The notes below the pieces were generated by a model, which saw nothing but the letters and a program-made list of their open reading frames with translations, made no database searches and was not told the origin of the DNA. This document shows positions 19,945-27,285 of a stretch of DNA of 64,000 nucleotides, piece by piece. Origin of the DNA: Micromonospora wenchangensis (lineage in GTDB: Bacteria > Actinomycetota > Actinomycetes > Mycobacteriales > Micromonosporaceae); the NCBI RefSeq assembly GCF_002210435.1, contig NZ_MZMV01000009.1, forward strand, positions 1-64,000, read 5' to 3'. The position numbers and the translations under genes are program-made. How positions within the stretch are numbered: the first letter of the stretch is position 1; the number at the start of each line of letters is the position of its first letter.

Positions 19945-20820
19945 TCATGCCGGGGTGTCGACGCCGGTGCGGGCCGGCGCCGGCCGGTCGGCGGGGCGGC
20001 GGCGGGCGCGCAGCAGGGTCACCGCCAGCGGCACCGCCACCACCGCCATGCCGGCCGCACCCCAGAGCGCGGAGGCGGGCAGCCGCAGGAAGACGGCGTG
20101 CGCCAGCACGCTGGAGAAGTACGTCCACAGGTAGAGGGCGAACATCGGGGCGTCGCGGGAGCCGGTGACCGCGACGGCCGGCCCGGCCAGCGGGCGCAGC
20201 GCGCTCATCAGCAGCACCGCGAACAGCAGCCAGCCCAGGTAGTTGCTGACCGGGATGCCGGGCAGTCCGGGCAGCGCCGGGGTGGCGTCGCGCCACACCC
20301 AGTAGCCCTCGGCCACCATCTGCGGGTCGAGGAAGAGGTCCCAACCGGCCAGCCCGACGGTGGCCAACGCCACCCGCCCGACGTGCCCCGCCGGCGTGCG
20401 GACGGCGGGCGTGCGGACGGCGGGCGTGCGGGCGGCGGGCGTGCGGGCGGCGGGCGTGGTCAGCCGGACGGCGGCCAGCCAGGCGGGCCAGGCCATCCAG
20501 GTCCAGGCCAGCGGGATGATCAACGGCACCCCGGCCAGCTTCGGCCCCAACTCGCCCGAGTAGTCGTAGCTGCCGAACGGGAAGCCCGTCGCCACCCCCA
20601 GCGCCTCGATCGCGAACCCGCCGCCGGTGGCCACCGCGACCAGCGCCGCCGCCGTGCGGGGACCCCGGGTGAGCAGCGCGTGCCCCACCGCGAGCAGGTA
20701 GCCCAGCACGACCGTGGCGACGGTGAGCCGGGCCCGGGTGACCCCGGTGCTGAGCGGGTAGCAGATCTGGATCAGCACCAGCAGGGCCAGCAGCAGCCAG
20801 GGGACGTGCCGGCGGGTCAC
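19945..20820 (-). CDS. cruF: CruF-like carotenoid 1',2'-hydratase (membrane protein)
   Basis: The 291-residue polytopic protein has about seven hydrophobic helices. Family-type motifs are EALGVATGFPFGSYDYSG, LGPKLAGVPLIIPLAWTWMA, GWDLFLDPQMVAEGYWVW and PVSNYLGWLL, matching the carotenoid biosynthesis (CruF/DUF422) family. That family hydrates the psi end of gamma-carotene-type compounds, giving the hydroxyl that the downstream glycosyltransferase uses. The start is GTG at 20820, overlapping the GNAT stop by 4 bases. A short in-frame repeat of RTPAA/V units lies in a loop near residues 121-144. The hydratase function is inferred from family and context. Confidence 0.82.
   Translation of the reverse strand: MTRRHVPWLLLALLVLIQICYPLSTGVTRARLTVATVVLGYLLAVGHALLTRGPRTAAALVAVATGGGFAIEALGVATGFPFGSYDYSGELGPKLAGVPLIIPLAWTWMAWPAWLAAVRLTTPAARTPAARTPAVRTPAVRTPAGHVGRVALATVGLAGWDLFLDPQMVAEGYWVWRDATPALPGLPGIPVSNYLGWLLFAVLLMSALRPLAGPAVAVTGSRDAPMFALYLWTYFSSVLAHAVFLRLPASALWGAAGMAVVAVPLAVTLLRARRRPADRPAPARTGVDTPA
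20386..20460 (-). repeat. 15-bp in-frame tandem repeat inside the cruF-like gene
   Basis: About five copies of a 15-bp unit (plus strand GACGGCGGGCGTGCG, with G/A variation at the second base) encode repeated RTPAA or RTPAV in a predicted loop. Because the unit is a multiple of three, copy changes would keep the frame. Confidence 0.85.
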
Positions 20821-21386
20821 GACGCGGCCGGCCCGGACGTGTCGGGACGGGGCAGCGGCAGGTCCCGGCCGAGCACCCCGAACGGCCGCTCGTCGCCGGG
20901 GAAACGGAAGTGCCGCAGCACGTCGACGAAGCCGAACCGCCGGTACAGCCGCCAGGCCCGCGACGTCCGCTCGTCGGCCTCCGGGGTGGACAGCAGGGTG
21001 GTGCCGCCCTCGGCGAGGCTGAGCAGGGCGGTGAGCTGCCGGGCGCCCAGGCCGTGCCCCTGCGCGGGCGGTCGGACGTGCAGCTCGACCACCTCGAAGC
21101 AGCGGGTCAGCCAGCGCTGCCGGGCGTCCGGGGGAAGCGCCCGGTAGACCTGGTCGTGCCACCACTGGCCACCCGCACCGAGGTAGCCGTACCCGAAGCC
21201 GGCCAGGTGACCCTCGCTGGTGAGGCTGGCGACGGCGCGGAACCCGGGCCGGCGGGCGTGGGTGGCGATGTAGCCGCGTCGGGCCTCCAGCAGGTCGCTG
21301 CGGTAGCCCATCGCCTCCCCGTACACCGCGACCACGTCGTCGAGCCGCCGGACGAGATCCTCCGGCGTCCACCGCACCAACCTCAT
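20817..21386 (-). CDS. GNAT acetyltransferase embedded in the carotenoid operon
   Basis: The 189-residue protein has a GNAT core: AVASLTSEGHLAGFGYGYLG (central strands), VVELHVRPPAQGHGLGARQL (motif A, QGHGLG loop), and SRAWRLYRRFGFVDVLRHFR (motif B). The substrate is unknown. The ATG at 21386 follows a GAGAGGA site, and conserved sequence starts there. It lies 10 nt after the CrtA-like gene and overlaps the CruF-like start by 4 bases, so it must be made with the pigment enzymes. No acetylation step is part of the known carotenoid glycoside routes, so it may modify the product or be a passenger. Confidence 0.8.
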   Translation of the reverse strand: MRLVRWTPEDLVRRLDDVVAVYGEAMGYRSDLLEARRGYIATHARRPGFRAVASLTSEGHLAGFGYGYLGAGGQWWHDQVYRALPPDARQRWLTRCFEVVELHVRPPAQGHGLGARQLTALLSLAEGGTTLLSTPEADERTSRAWRLYRRFGFVDVLRHFRFPGDERPFGVLGRDLPLPRPDTSGPAAS

Positions 21387-21396
21387 GCGCGTCCTC

Positions 21397-22116
21397 TCAC
21401 GGTTGCGGACCACCGTCGGCGACCCATCCCAGCACCGACCGGTCACCGACCACTGCGCGCACCTCGAAGCGCGCGAACAACTCCTCCGCGTACCACCCCT
21501 CGGTGGGGGTGCGGGTGATCGCCGCGCGGTGCTCCGGGTGACGGTACGCGAAGGCCACGAGGTCCGTCGGGTCGCGCCACACGCTGACCGTGCCCTGCCA
21601 ACCCAGCGGCGCCTCACCGACACCGAACCGGGCGAGCAGTCCCGGCGCGGCGTGCAGCGCGGCGGCGACCGGCGGGACCGCCTGCCAGAAGGTGAGCGCG
21701 CGGCGGGGGCGCAGCCGGGCCCGGGTCAGCGCCAGCACCGGCCCGTCGACCCGGCCGCCCGCCGGCTCGCCGAACGGCCGCCGGCCCGACCACTCGCCCC
21801 GGCTGGTCAGCGGGCGCAGCTCCAGCCGGGCCGACGCGTGGGCGATCCGGGCCCAGGAGCGGCCGACCGGGGAGGCGTCGAAGCCGGCCGCCGCGGCGGG
21901 GGAGTCCCACACCACCAGCGCCGCCCACCGGGTCAGGTCGGTGTCCCCCGGGCCGAAGCCGGTGCCGGTCCCGGTGCCGAGCAGCTTGCCGAACCGTACG
22001 CCGGGGGTGCGCCGCAGCCGCCACGGATGTCGGGCCATCCGGGCGAACGCCCGCCCCACGGCGGCCCGGGGCACCCGCCACACGTGCAGGGTGACCAGCT
22101 CCGGGGTGGTGTTCAC
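21397..22116 (-). CDS. Spheroidene monooxygenase-like (CrtA family) protein
   Basis: The 239-residue protein shows the CrtA/DUF3291-like layout: VTLHVWRVPRAAVGRAFARM at the N-terminus, FGKLLGTGTGTGFGPGDTDL, RWAALVVWDS, LTFWQAVPPVAAALHAAPGL, and a C-terminal GWQGTVSVWRDPTDLVAFAY followed by GWYAEELFARFEV. CrtA proteins are heme oxygenases that introduce a keto group next to the psi end; members from actinomycetes are often labelled so without proof. The start is GTG at 22116, overlapping the YbaK stop by 4 bases. The operon position supports a carotenoid role. The exact reaction is uncertain. Confidence 0.72.
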   Translation of the reverse strand: MNTTPELVTLHVWRVPRAAVGRAFARMARHPWRLRRTPGVRFGKLLGTGTGTGFGPGDTDLTRWAALVVWDSPAAAAGFDASPVGRSWARIAHASARLELRPLTSRGEWSGRRPFGEPAGGRVDGPVLALTRARLRPRRALTFWQAVPPVAAALHAAPGLLARFGVGEAPLGWQGTVSVWRDPTDLVAFAYRHPEHRAAITRTPTEGWYAEELFARFEVRAVVGDRSVLGWVADGGPQP

Positions 22117-22601
22117 GCCACCTCGGCGGGGGTGCCGCCGGTGATCCGCAGCAGCTCCGGGTAGGTGGTGGGGAAGACCGCCTGCGGTACGCCCCCGGCG
22201 GCCCACACCTGCGGGTGCCCGGCCAGGGCGGTGTCGACCAGGGTGCGCAGCGGCCCGGGGTGGCCGACCGGGGCGACCCCGCCGATCACCTGCCCGGTGT
22301 GCGTGCGGACGAAGTCGGGGGTGGCCCGGCGCAGGTGGGTCACCCCGAGCGAGGCGGCCAGGCCGGCGGTGTCCACCCGGTGCGCGCCGGAGGTGAGCAC
22401 CAGCAGCGGCGTGCCGTCGGCGTCGAAGACCAGCGAGTTGGCGATGGCGCCGACGGCGACGCCCAACGCGTCGGCCGCCGCGACGGCGGTGTGCACCGCC
22501 TCGGGCAGCAGGCGGACCCGGCTGGCCACGCCGGAGGCGTCCCGCGCGCCCGCGTCGTCGAGCGCCCGCTGCACCGCCTGCACGTTCGGGTGTGACTGCA
22601 T
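22113..22601 (-). CDS. YbaK/EbsC-family aminoacyl-tRNA deacylase
   Basis: The protein is 162 residues from the ATG at 22601 (a second ATG at 22610 is equally readable; GGGGAG lies between 2 and 11 nt away from them). The YbaK fold is shown by AADALGVAVGAIANSLVFDA, PLLVLTSGAHRVDTAGLAAS, a Lys-free HLRRATPDFVRTHTGQVIGG, VAPVGHP and WAAGGVPQAVFPTTYPELLR. Proteins of this family hydrolyse mischarged tRNAs such as Cys- or Ala-tRNA(Pro). It is coupled by a 4-base overlap to the CrtA-like gene and lies 50 bases after apbE. The link to pigment synthesis is unexplained. Confidence 0.85.
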   Translation of the reverse strand: MQSHPNVQAVQRALDDAGARDASGVASRVRLLPEAVHTAVAAADALGVAVGAIANSLVFDADGTPLLVLTSGAHRVDTAGLAASLGVTHLRRATPDFVRTHTGQVIGGVAPVGHPGPLRTLVDTALAGHPQVWAAGGVPQAVFPTTYPELLRITGGTPAEVA

Positions 22602-22659
22602 GCGGCCCATTCTCCCCGGTACGCCCCGACGCCCCGCACCCGGCGTCCGTCGGAGCGGG

Positions 22660-23480
22660 TCAGCGGGCGGGCGGCGACCCGGGACGGGTGCCGGGCCAGT
22701 GCGGGGTGGCCCGGATCCGGCCGCCGGCGGTCACCAGCAGCGCCTCGTGGTCGGCCAGGCCGGTCAGCCAGGTCAGCGCGTCGTCGGCGTCGCGGGTCAT
22801 CGCCGCGGTGGCGTACACGTCGGCCCAGAGCAGCTCCGGCCCGACCACGGTGACCGACCGCAGCGCGGTCGCCGGTCGGCCGGTACGCGGGTCCACGATG
22901 TGCGCGCCGCGCCGGGCGGTGCCCGAGGTGGCGACCGCGCCGTCGCGCCGGTCCAGCACGTCCAGCAGGTGGCCGGGGCGGTCCGGGTCCTCGATGCCGA
23001 CCCGCCAGGCCGGCCGGTCCGCCCCGGCGCGCAGCAACACGTCCCCACCGGCGTTGAGACAGAGGTCGTGCCCGGCCAGATCGGCCAGCCAGCCGGCCGC
23101 GCGCTGCACCGCCCACCCCTTGACCAGCCCGGACGGGTCGTAGCCGGCACCGCCGGTGGGCAGCGGCAGCCGCCGGGCGTCGAACCGGCCGCCGGTGCGC
23201 GTCCGGGCCAGCTCGCACAGCTGCGCCACCTCCCGCACCAGCGGGCTCGCGGTGGCCGGATCGGGTTCCCGCCCGGCCAGCCGTCCGATCTCGCTCTCCG
23301 GCCGGTAGGTGCTGAACGTCGCGTCGACCGCGCCCAGCCAGGCGAAGAACCGCTCCACCCGGGCGGCGACCGCGTCGTCGCGCACGTCCCGGCCGCGCAG
23401 GTGCACGCTCACCGGCAGCCCCATCACCTGCACCACCCAGGCCCGCCGGTCCGGCTCCGCCATCAGGCCCGTCGGCGTGC

Positions 23481-23484
<4 letters not shown>
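22660..23484 (-). CDS. apbE: ApbE-type FAD:protein FMN transferase
   Basis: The 274-residue protein transfers FMN from FAD to a Thr of target proteins outside the cytoplasm. Family signatures: STYRPESEIGRLAG near residue 60, YDPSGLVKGWAVQRAAGWLA, LCLNAGGDVLLRAG, VATSGTARRGAHIVDPRTG and a C-terminal LLWADVYATAAM with the metal-binding Asp and Thr/Ala. No signal peptide or lipobox is visible at the N-terminus, unlike many exported ApbE proteins; this start (ATG at 23484) overlaps the FMN-binding gene by 4 bases. Its obvious substrate is that upstream neighbour, whose flavinylation motif is intact. Confidence 0.92.
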
Positions 23485-24035
<551 letters not shown>

Positions 24036-24054
24036 GGGTCCCCCTTCCCGCCCG

Positions 24055-25452
24055 TCACCAGGCGAAGCGTTCGTGATGGACGTGCCGCTCGGGCACCCCG
24101 GCGGCCCGGGTCGCGGCCTGCGCCGCGGCGACCCAGCCGTCCGGGCCGCACAGGTAGACGTCGTGGTCGGCGATGTCGGGGGAGAGCCGACGCAGCGCCT
24201 CGGCGTCCGGCAGCCCGGCCGCGTAGCCGGGCAGCCAGGCGGGCTGCCGGCCGCGCGGACCGACCAGGTAGTGGACCGACACCCCGCGGTCGACCGCGAG
24301 CCGCTCCAGCTCCGCCCGGAAGGCCAGCTCCTGCGGGGTACGCACGCGGTAGAGCAGCACCGCCTGGCCGGGTGCGTACGGCAGTTCCCAGAGCAGGGCC
24401 AGCAGCGGGGTGACGCCGATCCCGCAGGCGAACAGGGTGATCCCGCCGCCGCGCCAGTGCTGTCCGGTCAGTCGCCCGTACGGGCCCTCCAGCAGCACCC
24501 GGGTGCCCGGTCGCAGGGCGGCCACCCGGGAGCTGTCGTCGCCGAGGTCCTTGACGGTGATCCGGATCAGGTCGCCCGTCGGCGGGGCGGACAGCGAGTA
24601 CGGGTGCGCCCGGGACCAGCCGGGGCCGGTCAGGAAGCGCCAGCCGAAGAACTGCCCGGCCCGGACCGGCAGCCGGTCCAGGTCCCGCCCGCGCAACCAG
24701 ACCGAGGTGACGCCGGGCGCCTCGGGGACCACCGCGGCCACCTCGACCCGGTGCCGCAGCGAGCGGTACGCCGGCAACCCGAGCCGGAACACCAGCACAC
24801 TGCCCAGCGCCCCCAGGTACGCCGTCCACCAGTACGCCCGTGCGGCGGCCGAGGAGACGAAGTCCGCGCCGGTCCACAACTGGTGCGGCAGCGCCAACCC
24901 GATCCCCAGGTACGCGTACAGGTGCAGCAGGTGCCAGGACTCGTAGCGCAGCCGACGGCGGGCCGCCCGGACCGAGGTGACCACCACCAGCACCAGCAGT
25001 GCCAGCGCGGCGGTGGCCAGCAGCATCCCCGGGTATCCGGTGACCAGCAGCCAGAGCTGTGTCACCGGGTTCTCCCGGGCCGTGCCGGCGTACCCCACGG
25101 TGGTCAGCAGCACGTGGGCCAGCAGCAGGTGGAACGAGGCGAAGCCGGCCAGCCGGTGCCAGCGGGCGATCCGGTCCTGGCCGAAGCGCCGTTCGACGAG
25201 CGGCACCCGGGCCATCAGCACCACCTGGACGAGCATCAGGTCGGCGCTGAGCAGGCCGGTGAGCCGGCCGGCGGAGGTGAGGCCGGTGGCCACCCCGGAG
25301 AGCAGTTCCTGCACCCCCCGGTCGGCGGTCCAGAGCGCGACGACGACCAGCAGGCTGAGCGCCGCCGCGCTGCCGGCCAGGTCGGCCCACCAGTCGGGGG
25401 CGGTGGGCAACGGCCGGCGCGGGGTACCCCGGTCCAGGACGGTGGTGCTCAT
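24055..25452 (-). CDS. Ferric reductase-like heme/flavin transmembrane oxidoreductase
   Basis: The 465-residue protein combines a membrane heme domain (about 25-220) with a C-terminal FAD/NAD(P) reductase. Paired His for two hemes are in RWHRLAGFASFHLLLAHVLL and SWHLLHLYAYLGIGLALPHQ. The FAD site is AHPYSLSAPP, after RAGQFFGWRF; the NAD(P) motifs are LFACGIGVTPLLALLW and DVYLCGPDGWV. It should carry electrons from cytoplasmic NAD(P)H across the membrane. The FMN-binding protein and ApbE follow at once, so the likely acceptor is the flavinylated carrier outside. I chose the ATG at 25452 as the first one before the hydrophobic domain; no strong ribosome site precedes it. Confidence 0.88.
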   Translation of the reverse strand: MSTTVLDRGTPRRPLPTAPDWWADLAGSAAALSLLVVVALWTADRGVQELLSGVATGLTSAGRLTGLLSADLMLVQVVLMARVPLVERRFGQDRIARWHRLAGFASFHLLLAHVLLTTVGYAGTARENPVTQLWLLVTGYPGMLLATAALALLVLVVVTSVRAARRRLRYESWHLLHLYAYLGIGLALPHQLWTGADFVSSAAARAYWWTAYLGALGSVLVFRLGLPAYRSLRHRVEVAAVVPEAPGVTSVWLRGRDLDRLPVRAGQFFGWRFLTGPGWSRAHPYSLSAPPTGDLIRITVKDLGDDSSRVAALRPGTRVLLEGPYGRLTGQHWRGGGITLFACGIGVTPLLALLWELPYAPGQAVLLYRVRTPQELAFRAELERLAVDRGVSVHYLVGPRGRQPAWLPGYAAGLPDAEALRRLSPDIADHDVYLCGPDGWVAAAQAATRAAGVPERHVHHERFAW

Positions 25453-25615
25453 CCGTGGGCCGTTCCGGCGGGTCCTCTTCTCATGCGTTCCACTCTGTGG
25501 AGGCGACCTCGGGCCGGGCTTTGCCGTCGCTGTGCACGGGCTGGGAATCGTCGCTGGCACGCCGTACGCCACACGTTGCGTTTTCGTCGGGGGCAGGGTG
25601 TACTGTCAGAGCAGT

Positions 25616-25631
25616 TAGAACGAGTGTTCGA
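25616..25631. promoter_or_regulatory. LexA (SOS) box
   Basis: TAGAACGAGTGTTCGA differs at one position from the actinobacterial SOS consensus TCGAAC-N4-GTTCGA. A possible -10 (TACTGT, 25601-25606) lies just upstream, so bound LexA would cover the transcription start. The genes downstream are the damage-inducible imuA'-imuB-dnaE2 set, which supports the call. Confidence 0.8.
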
Positions 25632-25755
25632 TTCACTCGCACACCCGTTCCAACGCCCCCGGGGCGGTGTTTCGCGGCGTCGGCCCGGGCAGGTGCGGTT
25701 TCGCGGACCGCACCGGGTTCCGGGCAGTCGCGAGCCCGGTCCCGTCAAGGCAGGT

Positions 25756-25794
25756 CGTCGCCCGCCGCCCACGACCCCCGGGCGGCGGGCGACG
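25756..25794 (+). promoter_or_regulatory. 15-bp perfect hairpin in the leader of the SOS cassette
   Basis: CGTCGCCCGCCGCCC (25756-25770) pairs with GGGCGGCGGGCGACG (25780-25794) around a 9-nt loop. It lies between the LexA box and the first gene, and could be an attenuator, a processing site or a barrier to upstream transcription. Confidence 0.6.
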
Positions 25795-25807
25795 AACCCG
25801 CCGGTTC

Positions 25808-25849
25808 GCCGGCCGGGTGTGGTGTGGGGAAGCTCCGCACCCGGCCGGC
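25808..25849 (+). promoter_or_regulatory. 12-bp hairpin in the leader of the SOS cassette
   Basis: GCCGGCCGGGTG (25808-25819) and CACCCGGCCGGC (25838-25849) are perfect complements around an 18-nt loop, directly after the 15-bp hairpin. Confidence 0.55.
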
Positions 25850-25953
25850 CCCCAGCGGTGCGTCTTCCTCCGCACCACCCGCCCCGGGCGTCGCGCCGGT
25901 GGACCTCCTCCACCGGGCGTCCCGCCCGAACCGGTCACGCGGAGGAGACAGTC

Positions 25954-26403
25954 ATGCCGACCAACCCGGCGCAGGCGCCGACGGTGCCCGCGCACGTGCT
26001 GCCGCACCGCACCCCGACCCAACTCCTCACGGTGGCCCGACACGGGCTGGCCGAGGCCGCCCGGACCCGCCCCGACGGGCTGCGCTACGCCGCCGCCCAC
26101 CTGGCCGCGCTCCGCGCCGCCGCCGCCCTGCTGGCCGCCCGGGCCCGGCCCGCGCCCGCCCGCCGCCGCCGGATCACCAGCGTCTGGGTGCTGCTCGCCG
26201 GGGTCGCCCCCGAACTGGACGAGTGGTCCCGCTACTTCGCCGCCGCCGCCGGCAAGCGGGCCGCCGCCGAGGCCGGCATACCCCGGGTGGTGAGCGCCCG
26301 GGAGGCCGACGACCTGCTCCGGGCCGCCGAACAGTTCGTGACGGTGGTGGAGCAGGCGCTCGGAGTGACCCACCAGCCCGCCCTCGACGGTCTCGCCGCC
26401 TGA
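25954..26403 (+). CDS. SAV_6107-family HEPN protein
   Basis: The 149-residue alpha-helical protein starts at the ATG at 25954, 7 nt after GGAGGA. Helical blocks are HRTPTQLLTVARHGLAEAAR, YAAAHLAALRAAAALLAARA, then SVWVLLAGVAPELDEWSRYF, and a last helix with ADDLLRAAEQFVTVVEQALG. This is the pattern of the actinobacterial SAV_6107 HEPN family, found beside imuA'/imuB genes. HEPN domains are often RNases or nucleotide-binding helical bundles, but the canonical RxxxxH motif is not evident here, so no catalysis is claimed. Its place as first gene after the LexA box suggests a DNA-damage-linked role. Confidence 0.75.
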   Translation: MPTNPAQAPTVPAHVLPHRTPTQLLTVARHGLAEAARTRPDGLRYAAAHLAALRAAAALLAARARPAPARRRRITSVWVLLAGVAPELDEWSRYFAAAAGKRAAAEAGIPRVVSAREADDLLRAAEQFVTVVEQALGVTHQPALDGLAA

Positions 26404-26547
26404 CCCGGCCGTGCCCGGGTCCCCGCCGGGCACCTGATCCGGCCGGCACCGGCCCCGCCGCAGCACCCCGACGCAGCGTCCCACCGCGTCCGGGGCGAGT
26501 ACGCAGCGCACCTGATCCACGCAACGACACGACGGGGGGTTGGTCCG

Positions 26548-27285
26548 ATGGCGGGCCGCATGGTGGTCGGTTCCGCCGCACTGGCCGATCTGGTCCGCCC
26601 GGCGAGCGCCCCGGACCCGGCGGGCAGCCACCGGGTGCTCCCGGTGACACCCGAGTTGACCGGCCTGCTGCCGCACCGGGGGCTGCGCCGGGGCAGCACG
26701 GTCGCCGTCACCGTCGGCCAACCCCGGCGCAGCGGCGGCACCTCCCTGGTGCTGGCGTTGCTCGCCGAGGCGTCCCGGGCCGGGTCGTGGTGCGCGGTGG
26801 TCGGGGTGCCCACCTTCGGGGCCGGCGCCGCCGCCGAGGTCGGCATCGCCCTGGACCGGCTGGCCCTCGTCCCGCATCCCGGTCCGGAGTGGCCGACCGT
26901 GGTCGCCGCCCTGATCGACGGGGTCGACGTGGTGGTGACCGCCGTCCCGCACACCGTCTCCGCCCCGGTGGCCGACCGGCTGGCCGCCCGGGCCCGGCAA
27001 CGCGGCTGCGTGCTCGTCCCGTACGGCCGGTGGACCGGTGCGGACGTCACGCTCCAGGTGGTCCGGGGGGTCTGGGAGGGGCTCGGGCCGGGGCGGGGCC
27101 GGCTGCGTCGACGCGAGGTCACCGTGTCGGCACGCGGTCGCGGCGCGGCGGCCCGTCCGAAGGAGATCACGATGTGGCTGCCCGGCGACGGGCTCACCCG
27201 GGTCGTGCCCCGCGCCGCGCCGGCCGTCCCCGCCGCATCCGCCGGGCCCCGGCCGGGCGGATTCACCGTGGTTGGGTCCGGGTGA
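26548..27285 (+). CDS. imuA': ImuA'-like mutasome accessory protein
   Basis: The 245-residue protein has a RecA-like core: LTGLLPHRGLRRGSTVAVTV, a P-loop-like GQPRRSGGTSLVLALLAEAS without a strict GKT, VVGVPTFGAGAAAEVGI, RLALVPHP and DVVVTAVPHTVSAPVADRLA. In actinobacteria ImuA' cooperates with ImuB and DnaE2 in translesion synthesis and induced mutagenesis. Missing Walker A Lys suggests it does not hydrolyse ATP. The ATG at 26548 is used; the end overlaps the imuB start by 4 bases (GTGA). There is a 144-bp gap after the HEPN gene, but I see no second LexA box there. Confidence 0.82.
   Translation: MAGRMVVGSAALADLVRPASAPDPAGSHRVLPVTPELTGLLPHRGLRRGSTVAVTVGQPRRSGGTSLVLALLAEASRAGSWCAVVGVPTFGAGAAAEVGIALDRLALVPHPGPEWPTVVAALIDGVDVVVTAVPHTVSAPVADRLAARARQRGCVLVPYGRWTGADVTLQVVRGVWEGLGPGRGRLRRREVTVSARGRGAAARPKEITMWLPGDGLTRVVPRAAPAVPAASAGPRPGGFTVVGSG

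Larger units (their letters stand above)
25453..25953. other. 501-bp divergent intergenic region with LexA box and structured leader
   Basis: It separates the minus-strand reductase operon from the plus-strand mutasome genes. It holds a LexA-type box (25616-25631) and two long GC hairpins (25756-25794 and 25808-25849) between that box and the first start codon. I find no convincing gene in any frame. Confidence 0.6.
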
